DNA of 64,000 nt from Rhizobium mongolense USDA 1844 (GTDB lineage: Bacteria; Pseudomonadota; Alphaproteobacteria; Rhizobiales; Rhizobiaceae), in NCBI RefSeq assembly GCF_000419765.1, contig NZ_ATTQ01000001.1, forward strand, positions 401,303 to 465,302, in the 5' to 3' direction. The notes under the pieces were generated by a model. It made no database searches, was not told the DNA's origin, and saw nothing but the letters and a program-made list of their open reading frames with translations. The position numbers were made by a program, and so were the translations under genes. This document shows positions 8,600-17,870 of this stretch, piece after piece (position 1 is the stretch's first letter; every line of letters begins with the position of its first letter).

Positions 8600-9038
8600 G
8601 AATGTTCCTCGTTTATTGAATTTGATTTTTCCGCAAGCTAGACTCGGAAATTTTTTATTTCAAGTATTTTGTTTTGTATCAAAAAATCAGTTTCATATGG
8701 TGGGTGTGTGCGATTGCCGAACGTATTTGCGGTGATGCGTAACGCTGATTCCAGGCATGTGTTGTGCCTTGCTTTTTCTTGGCCAGCTGCGCATTTCAGC
8801 TTCGCATCCGGTCGCCATCGACCGGCCGCGATCCACTTGAAGGATCGCTGCTGCGGCGTGACATTGACCGCAGAAACTGCGATTATGAGCGCCAGATCGA
8901 GAGGAACCGTCACCAGGACAATCCGAGGCAAGGATCTCTTTGCACGTTCGCGTCGTTTCCTCTTCGAGGACTTCTTTGGCGGCGGGACGGCGGATAGTCG
9001 GCGGCTATTGAACAGCGATCGTCAACCAGGAAATAACC
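8600..9038. promoter_or_regulatory. Divergent abfA/kup control region with operator-like repeat
   Basis: There is no gene in these 439 bases. The half next to abfA is strikingly AT-rich for this genome and contains the inverted repeat TTTTG-TAT-CAAAA (8672-8684). On the minus strand it also has a CTTGAA -35-like box further toward abfA. This is the natural place for the sugar-responsive regulator to bind. The rest of the region, toward kup, shows nothing recognisable. Confidence 0.45.
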
Positions 9039-10952
9039 TTGACCCCGACGAAGCCACCCGGGAACGGACCCCAAGCCGAAAACGATCACCGGGGACCGGC
9101 GAATTTTCCCCTCCTCGTGCTCGGAGCCCTCGGCGTCGTCTACGGCGATATCGGCACAAGCCCGATTTATGCATTCCGCGAAGCCCTGAGAGTCTCCGGC
9201 CAGGTGTCAGGAATGGTCGACGGCAAGCAGATTCTCGGTTTGCTTTCCCTGATCGTCTGGGCATTGACCTCCATCGTCGCCATCAAATACGTCGGCTTCG
9301 TTTTGAGAGCCGACAACAAAGGAGAAGGCGGCACACTTTCACTGATGTCGCTTGCCCGTGAAAGCCTTGAAGGCAGGCCGGTTTGGGTCCTTGTTCTTGG
9401 CATTGTCGGCGCGTCACTGTTTCTGGGCGATGCCATTATCACTCCTGCGATATCGGTATTATCGGCCGTCGAAGGCCTCGAGGTGGTCGCCCCGCAGCTT
9501 TCGCACTGGGTCGTTCCGACCACGGTTGCCATCATAACGGCACTGTTTCTCGTTCAACGGTTCGGGACGGGCGGTGTCGCATCGGTATTCGGTCCCGTCA
9601 CCGCACTATGGTTTTTAACCCTTGGCGTCTCCGGCCTTGCGCACATCCTCCAACAGCCCTTGATCCTCTCGGCCATCAATCCGCTTCACGCCATACAATT
9701 TCTCGGCACGCATGCTGGAATTTCAGTGCCGGTTCTGGGCGCAGCGTTCCTGGCGGTAACCGGCGCTGAGGCGCTCTATGTGGATCTTGGGCATTTCGGG
9801 CGCAAGCCGATCGTCTTTGCCTGGTTCGCGCTGGTGTTTCCAAGCCTGCTTTTGAATTATTTCGGTCAGGGCGCATATGTCCTCAGCCATCCTGAGGACA
9901 TCGAACATCCTTTTTTTGCAATGCAGCCCGAGTGGGCGCAATTTCCTGTGGTCGTTCTCGCTACCGCTGCAACCGTCATTGCCAGCCAAGCGGTGATTTC
10001 CGGGGCATATTCCCTTATCCGCCAAGCGATGCACCTCAATCTTCTGCCGCGCTTCAGCATCCGCCATACGTCGGAAACTCAGGCCGGACAAATCTACATG
10101 CCCCAGGTCAATACCTTATTGTTCGTCGCCGTCATCGCATTGGTGACCACGTTTCGAAATTCCAGCGGTCTTTCCGCCGCCTACGGGATCGCCGTCACCG
10201 GTGAGATGCTCATTACCGCTATTTTACTTTTCGTCGTCGCCCGACGCGTCTGGAGATGGCGACGGACACTTGCATTGATCGTAATCGCTCCGCTGATCTT
10301 GATCGACACCAGCTTCTTCGTCGCCAACGTCGCAAAGTTCGGACAAGGCGGCTGGGTTCCCGTCGCCGTGGCCGTCACCGCCGCGTTCTTGATGCAAACC
10401 TGGATTTCCGGGCGTCGCTTGCTGACAATTAGAACGAGGGCGGACGAGGTCCCCCTCACGATGATCATTGACAATCTGACAAGGAAAAAGCCAGCGACCG
10501 TGCCGGGAACTGCAGTGTTTCTGACAAGTGACGTCGAAGGTGCGCCTACTGCTCTCTTGCATAGCATGAAGCACTACAAGGTGCTGCACGAGCACAATAT
10601 CATCCTCAGCGTTTTGACGTCCCCGTCACCTTATGTCGCCGATGACGAGAAAATCTTCCTTGAGAGCCTGCATCCCCTGTTCAGCCGCATCGTCATCACC
10701 TTTGGTTATATGGAGACCCCCAACATTCCCCGCGCCCTTATCCTGGCGCGCAAGCTCGGCCTGAAATTCGATATCATGTCGACGACCTTTTTCCTGTCGC
10801 GCAGGACGATCTTGCCGTCCGAGAAAGGCGGCATGCCGTTGTGGCAGGATCGGGTGTTCATCGCACTCGCGCACAATGCCAGCAATGCAACTGAGTATTT
10901 CCGGCTGCCGACCGGGCGTGTCGTCGAACTCGGCATCCAGGTGACGATCTGA
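9039..10952 (+). CDS. kup: Kup-type low-affinity potassium uptake protein
   Basis: 637 aa inner-membrane K+/H+ symporter of the KUP/HAK/KT family. The GVVYGDIGTSPIYAFREAL motif, the family hallmark, is at about residues 33-51. About twelve hydrophobic segments cover residues 25-450, followed by a ~180-residue cytoplasmic C-terminal domain. The start is a TTG at 9039 with a weak AGGA upstream, chosen because it gives the usual short polar N-terminus. It is monocistronic and transcribed away from the arabinoside operon. Confidence 0.95.
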   Translation: MTPTKPPGNGPQAENDHRGPANFPLLVLGALGVVYGDIGTSPIYAFREALRVSGQVSGMVDGKQILGLLSLIVWALTSIVAIKYVGFVLRADNKGEGGTLSLMSLARESLEGRPVWVLVLGIVGASLFLGDAIITPAISVLSAVEGLEVVAPQLSHWVVPTTVAIITALFLVQRFGTGGVASVFGPVTALWFLTLGVSGLAHILQQPLILSAINPLHAIQFLGTHAGISVPVLGAAFLAVTGAEALYVDLGHFGRKPIVFAWFALVFPSLLLNYFGQGAYVLSHPEDIEHPFFAMQPEWAQFPVVVLATAATVIASQAVISGAYSLIRQAMHLNLLPRFSIRHTSETQAGQIYMPQVNTLLFVAVIALVTTFRNSSGLSAAYGIAVTGEMLITAILLFVVARRVWRWRRTLALIVIAPLILIDTSFFVANVAKFGQGGWVPVAVAVTAAFLMQTWISGRRLLTIRTRADEVPLTMIIDNLTRKKPATVPGTAVFLTSDVEGAPTALLHSMKHYKVLHEHNIILSVLTSPSPYVADDEKIFLESLHPLFSRIVITFGYMETPNIPRALILARKLGLKFDIMSTTFFLSRRTILPSEKGGMPLWQDRVFIALAHNASNATEYFRLPTGRVVELGIQVTI

Positions 10953-11173
10953 TCGACGCGGCGCCTGGCGTTCCGCTTGTGAGTGCAGAGCTTTCTTCGT
11001 GACGAAGGGGAAAGAGGCGAATGACGCCAGACAGTTCGCCGGCCGACATAAAACAGTCGTCAGAGGCGATCGTGCTTGTCTTCGGCTTCTATCCCCCAAG
11101 GGTCGCGTCCAGAAAATTGCCGCCCGAGTGTTGAGATACGAGCAGGGCTTGCTTCCGGCAGATGACCGCCGTT

Positions 11174-11785
11174 CTACAACTTCGGTGTCAGCATCTCGAA
11201 GCGGTCGCGGACGGTGGAGCAGATGTCGCCGCCCAGGCGGGCGATCGCATCGACAGCTGCTGGATCAACGTGAAGGCGCTCCGGATCGACAACACCGTCA
11301 CGATAATGCGCAAAGACGATTTCACCGAGGATAACCTGGCGCGACTTGCCAAGCTCCAGCGTGACATGCCTGCGGCATTCGAAGGCGGCAGGAGCCTCGG
11401 CAATCCAGGGCGAACCGACCTTTTCTCCGGGCATGGCGGTCAGACCCGCCTCCTTCAGTTCGTCGACACCGCGCGGATACTTCGCGCCGCAGACATGCAT
11501 CGCCTCGGCGATTGAAAAGGAGACGATGTTGACGGTGAAAACCTCGGTCATGCGGATATTGTGGGCGGTATCCTTGAACGACATATCCGGATGATTCTCG
11601 ACGCCCAGCGCCAGGATCGGCGGGTCGGCCGAAAGGCAGTTGAAGAAGGAAAAGGGTGCGGCATTGATGCGGCCCTCCCCATCCACCGTCGTCACCAGCG
11701 CGATCGGACGCGGGATGATCGTGCCGATCATCAGCTTGTAGCGCTCGCGCTCGCTCAGTGCCGTAAAGTCGAAGGAGATGCTCAT
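11174..11785 (-). CDS. Flavin reductase-like (DIM6/NTAB) domain protein
   Basis: 203 aa. The sequence IIPRPIALVTT..GRINAAPFSFF is the FMN-binding signature of the flavin reductase-like/pyridoxamine oxidase-fold family. Members reduce free flavin for a monooxygenase or act as FMN-dependent reductases. ATG at 11785 is preferred over an upstream in-frame start because the racemase stop codon lies just one base before it (TGATATG), giving translational coupling. It is the last gene of the operon. Its substrate is unknown; no monooxygenase partner is visible nearby. Confidence 0.82.
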   Translation of the reverse strand: MSISFDFTALSERERYKLMIGTIIPRPIALVTTVDGEGRINAAPFSFFNCLSADPPILALGVENHPDMSFKDTAHNIRMTEVFTVNIVSFSIAEAMHVCGAKYPRGVDELKEAGLTAMPGEKVGSPWIAEAPAAFECRRHVTLELGKSRQVILGEIVFAHYRDGVVDPERLHVDPAAVDAIARLGGDICSTVRDRFEMLTPKL

Positions 11786-11786
11786 A

Positions 11787-12530
11787 TCAGCTTGCTGTCC
11801 GCATCGGGGCAAATCTGCTCATCGCGCCCGTGAAGGCCTTGGGAAGCGGCGAGGCATAGGAGCCGCGCTTGCTGGTCGAAAGTCCGAGCGACACCAGCGC
11901 TTCGGCCTGCTTCACGGCCGCGGCAACGCCATCGACGACCGGAACACCATAGATCTCCTGCAAATCGCGCGCGAGATCGGTCATGCCCGCACATCCGAGC
12001 ACGATTGCTTCTGCACCGTCCTCGGAAAGGGCCTTTTCGATTTCAGCCCGAAGCTTTCCGATGGCACCGGAGGCCCCGTTTTCGAGTTCGAGCACTGGGA
12101 TGTCGGACGCCCTTACCTTCGCCCGGCCGCCCATGCCGTAGCGGTGGACAAGATTGTCGATGAGCACGCGGGAGCGTTCCAGCGTGGTAACGACCGTGAA
12201 GCGTTGCGCCAGGAAGCCGGCTGTCGCCACCGCAGATTCGCAAAGCCCGAGCACCGGCACATCGGCAAAGGCGCGCGCCGCATCAAGGCCGGTGTCGTCG
12301 AAGCAGGCGATGACCGCCGCGTCATAGCCGGCCCCCTGGCGCTCCTTCAGCTCCATCAGCAGTCCCGGGATTGCCAGCGCCCCGTCATAGTGGCCTTCGA
12401 TCGAAACCGGTCCCATACGGGACGTGACAGCGATGATGTCCGTTCCTGTTGCGGCGACGGCGCGTGCGGCGATGGCAGCTTTTTCCGTCATCGAGGCCGT
12501 CGTGTTGGGGTTTACCAGCAGTATGCGCAT
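11787..12530 (-). CDS. Asp/Glu/hydantoin racemase family protein
   Basis: 247 aa. The N-terminus ILLVNPNTTASMT is the substrate-binding signature of hydantoin racemases. The two catalytic cysteines are Cys76 (IACFDDTG) and Cys180 (VLGCAGM), matching the spacing in characterised rhizobial hydantoin racemases. It would epimerise the alpha carbon of an amino acid, hydantoin or related acid without a cofactor. It sits one base after the PotC-like permease gene. This suggests that the imported solute is a chiral amino-acid or ureido compound. Confidence 0.85.
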   Translation of the reverse strand: MRILLVNPNTTASMTEKAAIAARAVAATGTDIIAVTSRMGPVSIEGHYDGALAIPGLLMELKERQGAGYDAAVIACFDDTGLDAARAFADVPVLGLCESAVATAGFLAQRFTVVTTLERSRVLIDNLVHRYGMGGRAKVRASDIPVLELENGASGAIGKLRAEIEKALSEDGAEAIVLGCAGMTDLARDLQEIYGVPVVDGVAAAVKQAEALVSLGLSTSKRGSYASPLPKAFTGAMSRFAPMRTAS

Positions 12531-12531
12531 G

Positions 12532-13353
12532 TCATCTGATCTTTGCCTGCCGCCGGCTGAGCATCATCATGATGCCGAGCGCGACGAGAATAATGGTGAA
12601 GGAGAAGAGCGTCGTCACGGTTCCGAGCGCATAAAGCACCGGCGTCGTGACGTTCGTCGTCATGCCGTAGATTTCGAGCGGCAACGTGTTGTAGGTGCCC
12701 GACGTCATCAGCGTGCGGGCGAATTCGTCATAGGAGAGCGTGAAGCCGAAAAGGCCGACGCCGATCAGGCTCGGCAGGATCATCGGCAAAACGACGTGAC
12801 GGAAGGTCTGCCATGCGCTTGCGCCGAGATCGCGCGCCGCTTCCTCATAGGCCGGAGAGAAGCGGTTGAAGACGGCAAACATGATCAGCACGCCGAATGG
12901 CAGCGTCCAGGTGAGGTGCGCGCCGAAAGCCGAGGAATACCAGGCAGGCTTCAGACCGCCCTGCTGGAAGACGACGCCGATGCCGAGCGAAATGATGATC
13001 GAGGGAACAACGAGGCTCGCAACGGTCGCATAAAACAGTGCTGTCGAGCCCCGGAATTTCCGGCGGAAGGCCAGACCTGCGAGCAGCGAGACGACGACGG
13101 TGACGATCATCACCATCAGGCCGAGCGAGAAGGACCGTTTGAAGGATGCGCCGAAATCGCCGACGGCCTGCTTTTCGAAAAGGTTGAAGAACCAGTGAAC
13201 CGAAACCCCGTTCAGCGGGAAGGTCAGGCCACCGTCCGGCCCCTGGAATGACAGGATCAGAACCGCCGAGAGCGGGCCGTAGAGAAAGACCACGAAGACG
13301 GCGAAAAAGACCGCGAGCACATAGAATTCGACGGTTCGCTTTTCATGGTTCAT
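12532..13353 (-). CDS. ABC transporter permease, PotC-like
   Basis: 273 aa with six predicted transmembrane helices and an EAA loop (YEEAARDLGASAWQTFRHV). The LYGPLSAVLILSF start and the YDEFARTL segment are typical of spermidine/putrescine-type (POPT family) permeases. It forms the inner-membrane channel with the PotB-like subunit encoded one base upstream and is followed by the racemase gene. Confidence 0.9.
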   Translation of the reverse strand: MNHEKRTVEFYVLAVFFAVFVVFLYGPLSAVLILSFQGPDGGLTFPLNGVSVHWFFNLFEKQAVGDFGASFKRSFSLGLMVMIVTVVVSLLAGLAFRRKFRGSTALFYATVASLVVPSIIISLGIGVVFQQGGLKPAWYSSAFGAHLTWTLPFGVLIMFAVFNRFSPAYEEAARDLGASAWQTFRHVVLPMILPSLIGVGLFGFTLSYDEFARTLMTSGTYNTLPLEIYGMTTNVTTPVLYALGTVTTLFSFTIILVALGIMMMLSRRQAKIR

Positions 13354-13354
13354 C

Positions 13355-14269
13355 TCAAAGCTCCTTGCGGATGTCGACGACGCGCAGAATGGCGGCGACC
13401 ATCAAGAGCACGACGACCAGAAGCACGACAGCATTGGCGGCAGCGGCCGGATACTGCAGCAGCGACATCTGGTTTTTCATCATCAATGCGACCGAAGCGC
13501 TCTGGCCGCCGGACATGACCTGCACGGTGGAAAAATCCGCCATCACCAGCGTCACGACGAAGATCGTACCGATCGCCATGCCGGGTTTTGCAAGCGGGAT
13601 GACGACGTTCCAGAGGATTTGCCAGCCACTGGCACCGGCATCGCGCGCCGCCTCGAAGAGCGAGCGGTCGATGCGCATCAGCGTGTTGAAGATCGGCGTC
13701 ACCATGAAGAGCGTATAAAGGTGCACCATGGCGAGTACGACGGCGAAATCGGAATAGAGCAACCACTCGATCGGCTGCGGAATGAGGCCCATCTCAATCA
13801 GCGTCGTATTGACGAGTCCATTGCGGCCGAGCACCGGAATCCACGAGATCATGCGGATGATGTTCGACGTCATGAAGGGGACGGTGCAGACAAGGAAGAG
13901 GATCATCTGCGTCGAGGTCTTGCGGATATGGAAAGCCAGGAAATAGGCGACCCAAAAGCCGATGAGGAGCGTCAGCGCCCAGACGACGACGGTGAATTTG
14001 AGGGTGTTAAGGTAGATCTTCCAGGTGACCCATGAACCGAGCGTCTCGGTATAATTCATGGTGAGGAAGGCGGGATAGAGCCCCGCAAAATCGTAATCCC
14101 AGAAGCTCACGACCGCGATCATCGCGATCGGCAGCAGGAAGAAGAAACCGAGGATCAGAAAGAGCGGCAGGGCCTGGAGATAGGAAATAGCAGCCAGCGG
14201 CAGGCGAAAGCCGCCACTTCGAACGCGCTCAGCCTTCTCACCGGGTTGTGCGGAAGCGATCGTTGCCAT
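13355..14269 (-). CDS. ABC transporter permease, PotB-like
   Basis: 304 aa. Hydrophobic segments begin at about residue 30 (LPLFLILGFFFLLPIAMIAVVSF). The EAA loop reads FEAARDAGASGWQILWNVV. The frame is open far upstream, but ATG at 14269 has GAGGATGG before it and starts the conserved protein. The 149 bases upstream contain two hairpins separating it from the binding-protein gene. It partners the PotC-like permease. Confidence 0.9.
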   Translation of the reverse strand: MATIASAQPGEKAERVRSGGFRLPLAAISYLQALPLFLILGFFFLLPIAMIAVVSFWDYDFAGLYPAFLTMNYTETLGSWVTWKIYLNTLKFTVVVWALTLLIGFWVAYFLAFHIRKTSTQMILFLVCTVPFMTSNIIRMISWIPVLGRNGLVNTTLIEMGLIPQPIEWLLYSDFAVVLAMVHLYTLFMVTPIFNTLMRIDRSLFEAARDAGASGWQILWNVVIPLAKPGMAIGTIFVVTLVMADFSTVQVMSGGQSASVALMMKNQMSLLQYPAAAANAVVLLVVVLLMVAAILRVVDIRKEL

Positions 14270-14328
14270 CTGCCATCCTCTTCGACATTCGCGGAAAAAT
14301 GGAAGGGATCCGAAAGACCCCTCCCCAG

Positions 14329-14392
14329 CCCTCCCGCAGAAGGAGGGAGTTTCTGCCGCGACCTCTCCGGTCCCCTCCTCCTGTCGGGAGGG
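14329..14392 (-). repeat. Two GC-rich hairpins in an intercistronic palindromic element
   Basis: CCCTCC/GGAGGG inverted repeats occur twice (14329-14334 with 14342-14347; 14373-14378 with 14387-14392) in a C/G-rich block resembling rhizobial intergenic palindromic repeats. The element lies between the binding-protein and first permease genes, so it probably stabilises the upstream message or limits read-through. Confidence 0.5.
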
Positions 14393-14418
14393 TTGAGGAG
14401 ACGAACGCGGCGAACACC

Positions 14419-15717
14419 TTATGCGGCGATGAACTCGTTCCAGCGGCGGACCATGTAGCGGTCTTCGTCCATGACCGAGTTCCAGCAGGCAACAGCGCCC
14501 ATGCGGGCCTCGAAGGAGCCGCCATCGCGGACGGCGCCGGCCTTCTCCATGACCTTGCCTTCCGGCGAGAGAATGTCGCCCTGCGCCGGCTTGCCCTCGA
14601 TCCAGTAGCCCCATTCATCGGCCGACATGAAGCCCTTGGCGGTTTCCATGCAGGCAGAGTAGTAGCCCTGGCGGTTGAGGTAGCCGCCGACCCAGCCGGA
14701 CGTGTACCAGTTGATGTACTCGTAGGCGGCGTCGAGCTGAGCGCCCTTGAGGTGCGAGGCAAGGCCGAGACCGCCGCCCCATGCGCGGTAGCCTTCCTTG
14801 AGCGGCTGGTACTTGCAGGCAATACCCTTGGAACGGACAGCGGCAACGGCCGGCGACCACATGGACTGGATGACGACCTCGCCCGACGCCATCAGGTTGA
14901 CCGACTCGTCGAAGCTCTTCCAGAAGGCGCGGAACTGGCCTTCGCTCTTTGCCTTGATCAGGAATTCAATCGTCTTGTCGATCTCTTCCTTGGTCATGTT
15001 GCCCTTGTCGGCATATTTGATGTTGCCCATGGCTTCCATGATCATCGCGGCATCCATGATGCCGATCGAGGGAATGTTCAGGATCGAGGTCTTGCCCTTG
15101 AACTTCGGATCCATGATGTCGGCCCAAGTGGTGATCTCGCGGCCGACGAGATCCGGACGGATGCCCAGGGTGTCGGCGTTGTAAATGGTCGGAACCATCG
15201 TCATCCACTTCGTCGGCTCCTTGGCGAAGGTCTTGGAATCGGCGCCTTCGACGAAGCCGACCGTATGCGGTGCGGTACCCTGCGCAATGACGCTGTCCGG
15301 CTTCATCTTGCCGTCGATGAAGAGCGGCACGATCTTGTCGAAATATTTCAGCTTCGACGTATCCATCGGCTGGAGGACGCCGGTTGGAAAGACTTTCTTG
15401 GCAATCCAGTATTCGATGTCGGCGATGTCATAGCTGTCCGGCTGGGTGACAGCACGCTGGGCAGCAGCGTCCGAGTCCGTTGCCGTCATCTCAAGCGTGA
15501 TGCCAAGGTCCTTCTTGCACTGTTCGGCGATCGCATTGATGTTTGAGACGCCCGTGCCGAACTGGCGAAGCGTGATGCTGGACTGCGCCCAAATCGTCGG
15601 AAAGCCGGTGATCAGGCCCGAGCCGGCGGCTGCGCCGATGGCGGCAGCGCCCGTCTTCAAAAGCGAACGGCGGGAAATGCCCTTCTCAGTCTTGGTTGTC
15701 TTCGTTTCAGTCTTCAT
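14419..15717 (-). CDS. Tat-exported PotD-like solute-binding protein
   Basis: 432 aa. The N-terminus carries a twin-arginine signal (SRRSLLKTGAAAIGAAAGSG), so it is exported folded. The mature part resembles spermidine/putrescine or 2-aminoethylphosphonate-type binding proteins (ABC family 1). ATG at 15717 follows AAGGGGAACTGAC; the frame is open upstream. It captures the solute for the PotB/PotC-like permeases. The exact ligand is unknown; the racemase in the operon points to an amino-acid-like compound rather than a polyamine. Confidence 0.88.
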   Translation of the reverse strand: MKTETKTTKTEKGISRRSLLKTGAAAIGAAAGSGLITGFPTIWAQSSITLRQFGTGVSNINAIAEQCKKDLGITLEMTATDSDAAAQRAVTQPDSYDIADIEYWIAKKVFPTGVLQPMDTSKLKYFDKIVPLFIDGKMKPDSVIAQGTAPHTVGFVEGADSKTFAKEPTKWMTMVPTIYNADTLGIRPDLVGREITTWADIMDPKFKGKTSILNIPSIGIMDAAMIMEAMGNIKYADKGNMTKEEIDKTIEFLIKAKSEGQFRAFWKSFDESVNLMASGEVVIQSMWSPAVAAVRSKGIACKYQPLKEGYRAWGGGLGLASHLKGAQLDAAYEYINWYTSGWVGGYLNRQGYYSACMETAKGFMSADEWGYWIEGKPAQGDILSPEGKVMEKAGAVRDGGSFEARMGAVACWNSVMDEDRYMVRRWNEFIAA

Positions 15718-15745
15718 GTCAGTTCCCCTTTTTTGATTGCGAAAT

Positions 15746-16831
15746 TCATGGACGGCCGAGGAGGACGGCATCCTCCAGCGTCCAACTCAAAGACACCGCA
15801 TCGCCGATCGATACGGGTTTGGCGAAGTAATCGCCGTCGCTCGCGATGACCGTGAAGTCGTCACTGCCCGCGCCGATTGCGGTGATCTTCACCGAAGCGC
15901 CGCGATATTCGATGTTGGAAACCACGCCGTGGAAGCCGAGCGTCTTTTCCGCCGGCGCTTCGAGGCGGACGCGATCGGTGCGGATGCCGATATCGACAGG
16001 CTCGCCCACCTTCCTGCCCTTACCACGCACGGAAAATGTCTGGCCTTCCGGCACCTTGAGGGTGATCACGCCGCCTTCGGCAGAGACGACGCGACCGGAT
16101 AGAACGTTGTGGTCGCCCATGAAACGGGCGACGAAAGCCGTGGCCGGGCGCTCGAAGACCTGGCGCGGTGCTGCCGCCTGTTCGATCTTGCCGTCATTCA
16201 TGACGACAATCATGTCGGCAAGCGCCATCGCCTCTTCCTGGCTGTGCGTCACATGGACGAAGGTGATGCCAAGTGTCTTTTGAAGCTTCTTGAGCTCCGC
16301 GCGCATCCGGATCTTCAGGAACGGGTCGAGGGCCGACAAAGGCTCGTCAAGCAGCAGCGCTTCCGGATCGGTGATCAGCGCGCGCGCCAGCGCCACGCGC
16401 TGCTGCTGGCCGCCCGAAAGCTGCGCCGGACGCCTGGTCGCATAAGCTTCCATCTGCATCAGCTTCAGCATCTCCAGCGCCTTGGCCCGGCGCTCGTCCT
16501 TGCCGACCCCCTTCATCTTCAGGCTGAAGGCGACATTGTCGATAAGGTCCAGATGTGGAAAGAGCGCATAAGACTGGAACATCATCGCCGTGCCGCGCTT
16601 GGCGGGAGGAAAATCGGTCACAACCGTATTGCCAAGACGGATATCGCCCGACGAGATGCTTTCATGGCCGGCGATCATGCGGAGCGTCGAGGTCTTGCCG
16701 CAGCCCGATGGGCCGAGGAAGCAGCAATATGATCCAGCCGGAATCTTCAAGCTGATGGCGTGGACCGCAGTTGTCGCGCCATAAACCTTCGAAACGGATG
16801 CTATATCGATTTCCGCCGCTTTCGACATCAT
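15746..16831 (-). CDS. ABC transporter ATPase, PotA-like
   Basis: 361 aa. Walker A GPSGCGKT at 40-47, signature LSGGQQQR at 138-145, Walker B LLLDEP at 159-164 and switch-region His196 are present, with a C-terminal TOBE domain (about 285-361). It is the first gene of the operon on the minus strand: ATPase, binding protein, two permeases, racemase, flavin reductase. A GntR-family regulator is transcribed divergently from the shared 264-bp region. Confidence 0.92.
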   Translation of the reverse strand: MMSKAAEIDIASVSKVYGATTAVHAISLKIPAGSYCCFLGPSGCGKTSTLRMIAGHESISSGDIRLGNTVVTDFPPAKRGTAMMFQSYALFPHLDLIDNVAFSLKMKGVGKDERRAKALEMLKLMQMEAYATRRPAQLSGGQQQRVALARALITDPEALLLDEPLSALDPFLKIRMRAELKKLQKTLGITFVHVTHSQEEAMALADMIVVMNDGKIEQAAAPRQVFERPATAFVARFMGDHNVLSGRVVSAEGGVITLKVPEGQTFSVRGKGRKVGEPVDIGIRTDRVRLEAPAEKTLGFHGVVSNIEYRGASVKITAIGAGSDDFTVIASDGDYFAKPVSIGDAVSLSWTLEDAVLLGRP

Positions 16832-16979
16832 GTCTTCCCCTGTTCGAGAAAGATTAATGCATCCGCCGTGCCAGTTTCATCGCCGGCACCAAACCCCATG
16901 AATCACTGGGCTTTTTTGGAACATCCAAGGCCCGCCCCAATTGTGTCCTTCATCGACTTGCACAGGAAATAGGCTTTTG

Positions 16980-17007
16980 TCTGCAATTTATGCAGATAAT
17001 CGTATAC
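16980..17007. promoter_or_regulatory. Divergent operator region for the GntR regulator
   Basis: Between the ABC operon and the gntR gene there is an inverted repeat TCTGCA-ATTTA-TGCAGA (16980-16996). It is followed by GTATAC in an ATCGTATACAAT context (17002-17007), which resembles FCD-type GntR operators. The AT-rich setting suggests overlapping divergent promoters. The binding is inferred. Confidence 0.5.
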
Positions 17008-17095
17008 AATTTGACCCACGCTTTGCTCGCAAATTCCGTTTAACTTTTCTTCCGAAGCTGTCTATCATTGAGGCGATAATCAGGTATCCGATTTC

Positions 17096-17809
17096 ATGAA
17101 GTCCACCTCTGACGCAGATCTTTCGGCAGACGATTCAGCCGAGACAAGCACACAGCAGATTCGCGATGCGATCCGAGATGCGATCGTCGAGCGGCGCCTT
17201 TCTCCCGGCACGAAACTTTCCGAAGGCGATGTCGGAAATCTCTTCAACGTCAGCCGCACGCTTGCCCGCGCCGCGCTCCAGGCCCTGTCCTATGAGGGCC
17301 TCGTCAGCGTGGAGAAGAACCGTGGCGCCTTCGTCGCCTATCCGTCCCCGGACGAGGCCCGGCAGATTTTCGCTGCCCGCCGGCTCGTGGAGCCCGGAAT
17401 CCTGCGCGAAGCGGCCGCGCGCATTACACCTTCGCAGATCCAGCATCTGAGGCAGCTTCTATTGGAAGAGGGCCGTCTGATGAGCGAGCGCGGCCAAACA
17501 GCGCGACGCGCGGAAATCAAGGCCTCCGGCGATTTTCACTTAATGCTCGCACAGATTTCCGGCAATGCCATCATGCAGCGCTTCATGGAAGAGCTCGTCG
17601 CCCGCTCCTCGCTTGTCATCGCGCTCTACGGTCAGTCGACCGTATCAAGCTGCGGCCATACAGAGCATGGCGATATCGTTGCGGCTATTGAACACGACGA
17701 TCTCGATACCGCCTGCCGCCTGATGGTGCACCATATTTCCCATATAGAAGCCGATCTGGATCTGCGCGAACGCAAAAGCTTCGGATTGAAAGAGGCCTTT
17801 GCGATCTAG
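17096..17809 (+). CDS. GntR family regulator, FCD domain
   Basis: 237 aa. Residues about 20-85 form the GntR winged helix (IRDAIVERRLSPGTKLSEGD..FNVSRTLARAAL). Residues 90-225 form the all-alpha FCD ligand domain, with Asp/His positions (FHLMLA, HGDIVAAI, HHISH) that usually bind a metal and a carboxylic acid. It is divergent from the racemase/ABC operon, so it most likely represses that operon until a small acid effector is bound. Confidence 0.9.
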   Translation: MKSTSDADLSADDSAETSTQQIRDAIRDAIVERRLSPGTKLSEGDVGNLFNVSRTLARAALQALSYEGLVSVEKNRGAFVAYPSPDEARQIFAARRLVEPGILREAAARITPSQIQHLRQLLLEEGRLMSERGQTARRAEIKASGDFHLMLAQISGNAIMQRFMEELVARSSLVIALYGQSTVSSCGHTEHGDIVAAIEHDDLDTACRLMVHHISHIEADLDLRERKSFGLKEAFAI

Positions 17810-17870
17810 GATCCAGCCAGCTTGGCGGACGAAGGCGTATACCGGCTGTCGGAGCATCGCCAACCCGGAT

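Noticed and set aside
14248..15546. 432-codon plus-strand frame opposite the PotD-like binding protein
   Set aside because: It is the complement of a gene with a Tat signal and clear family features; no family similarity of its own.
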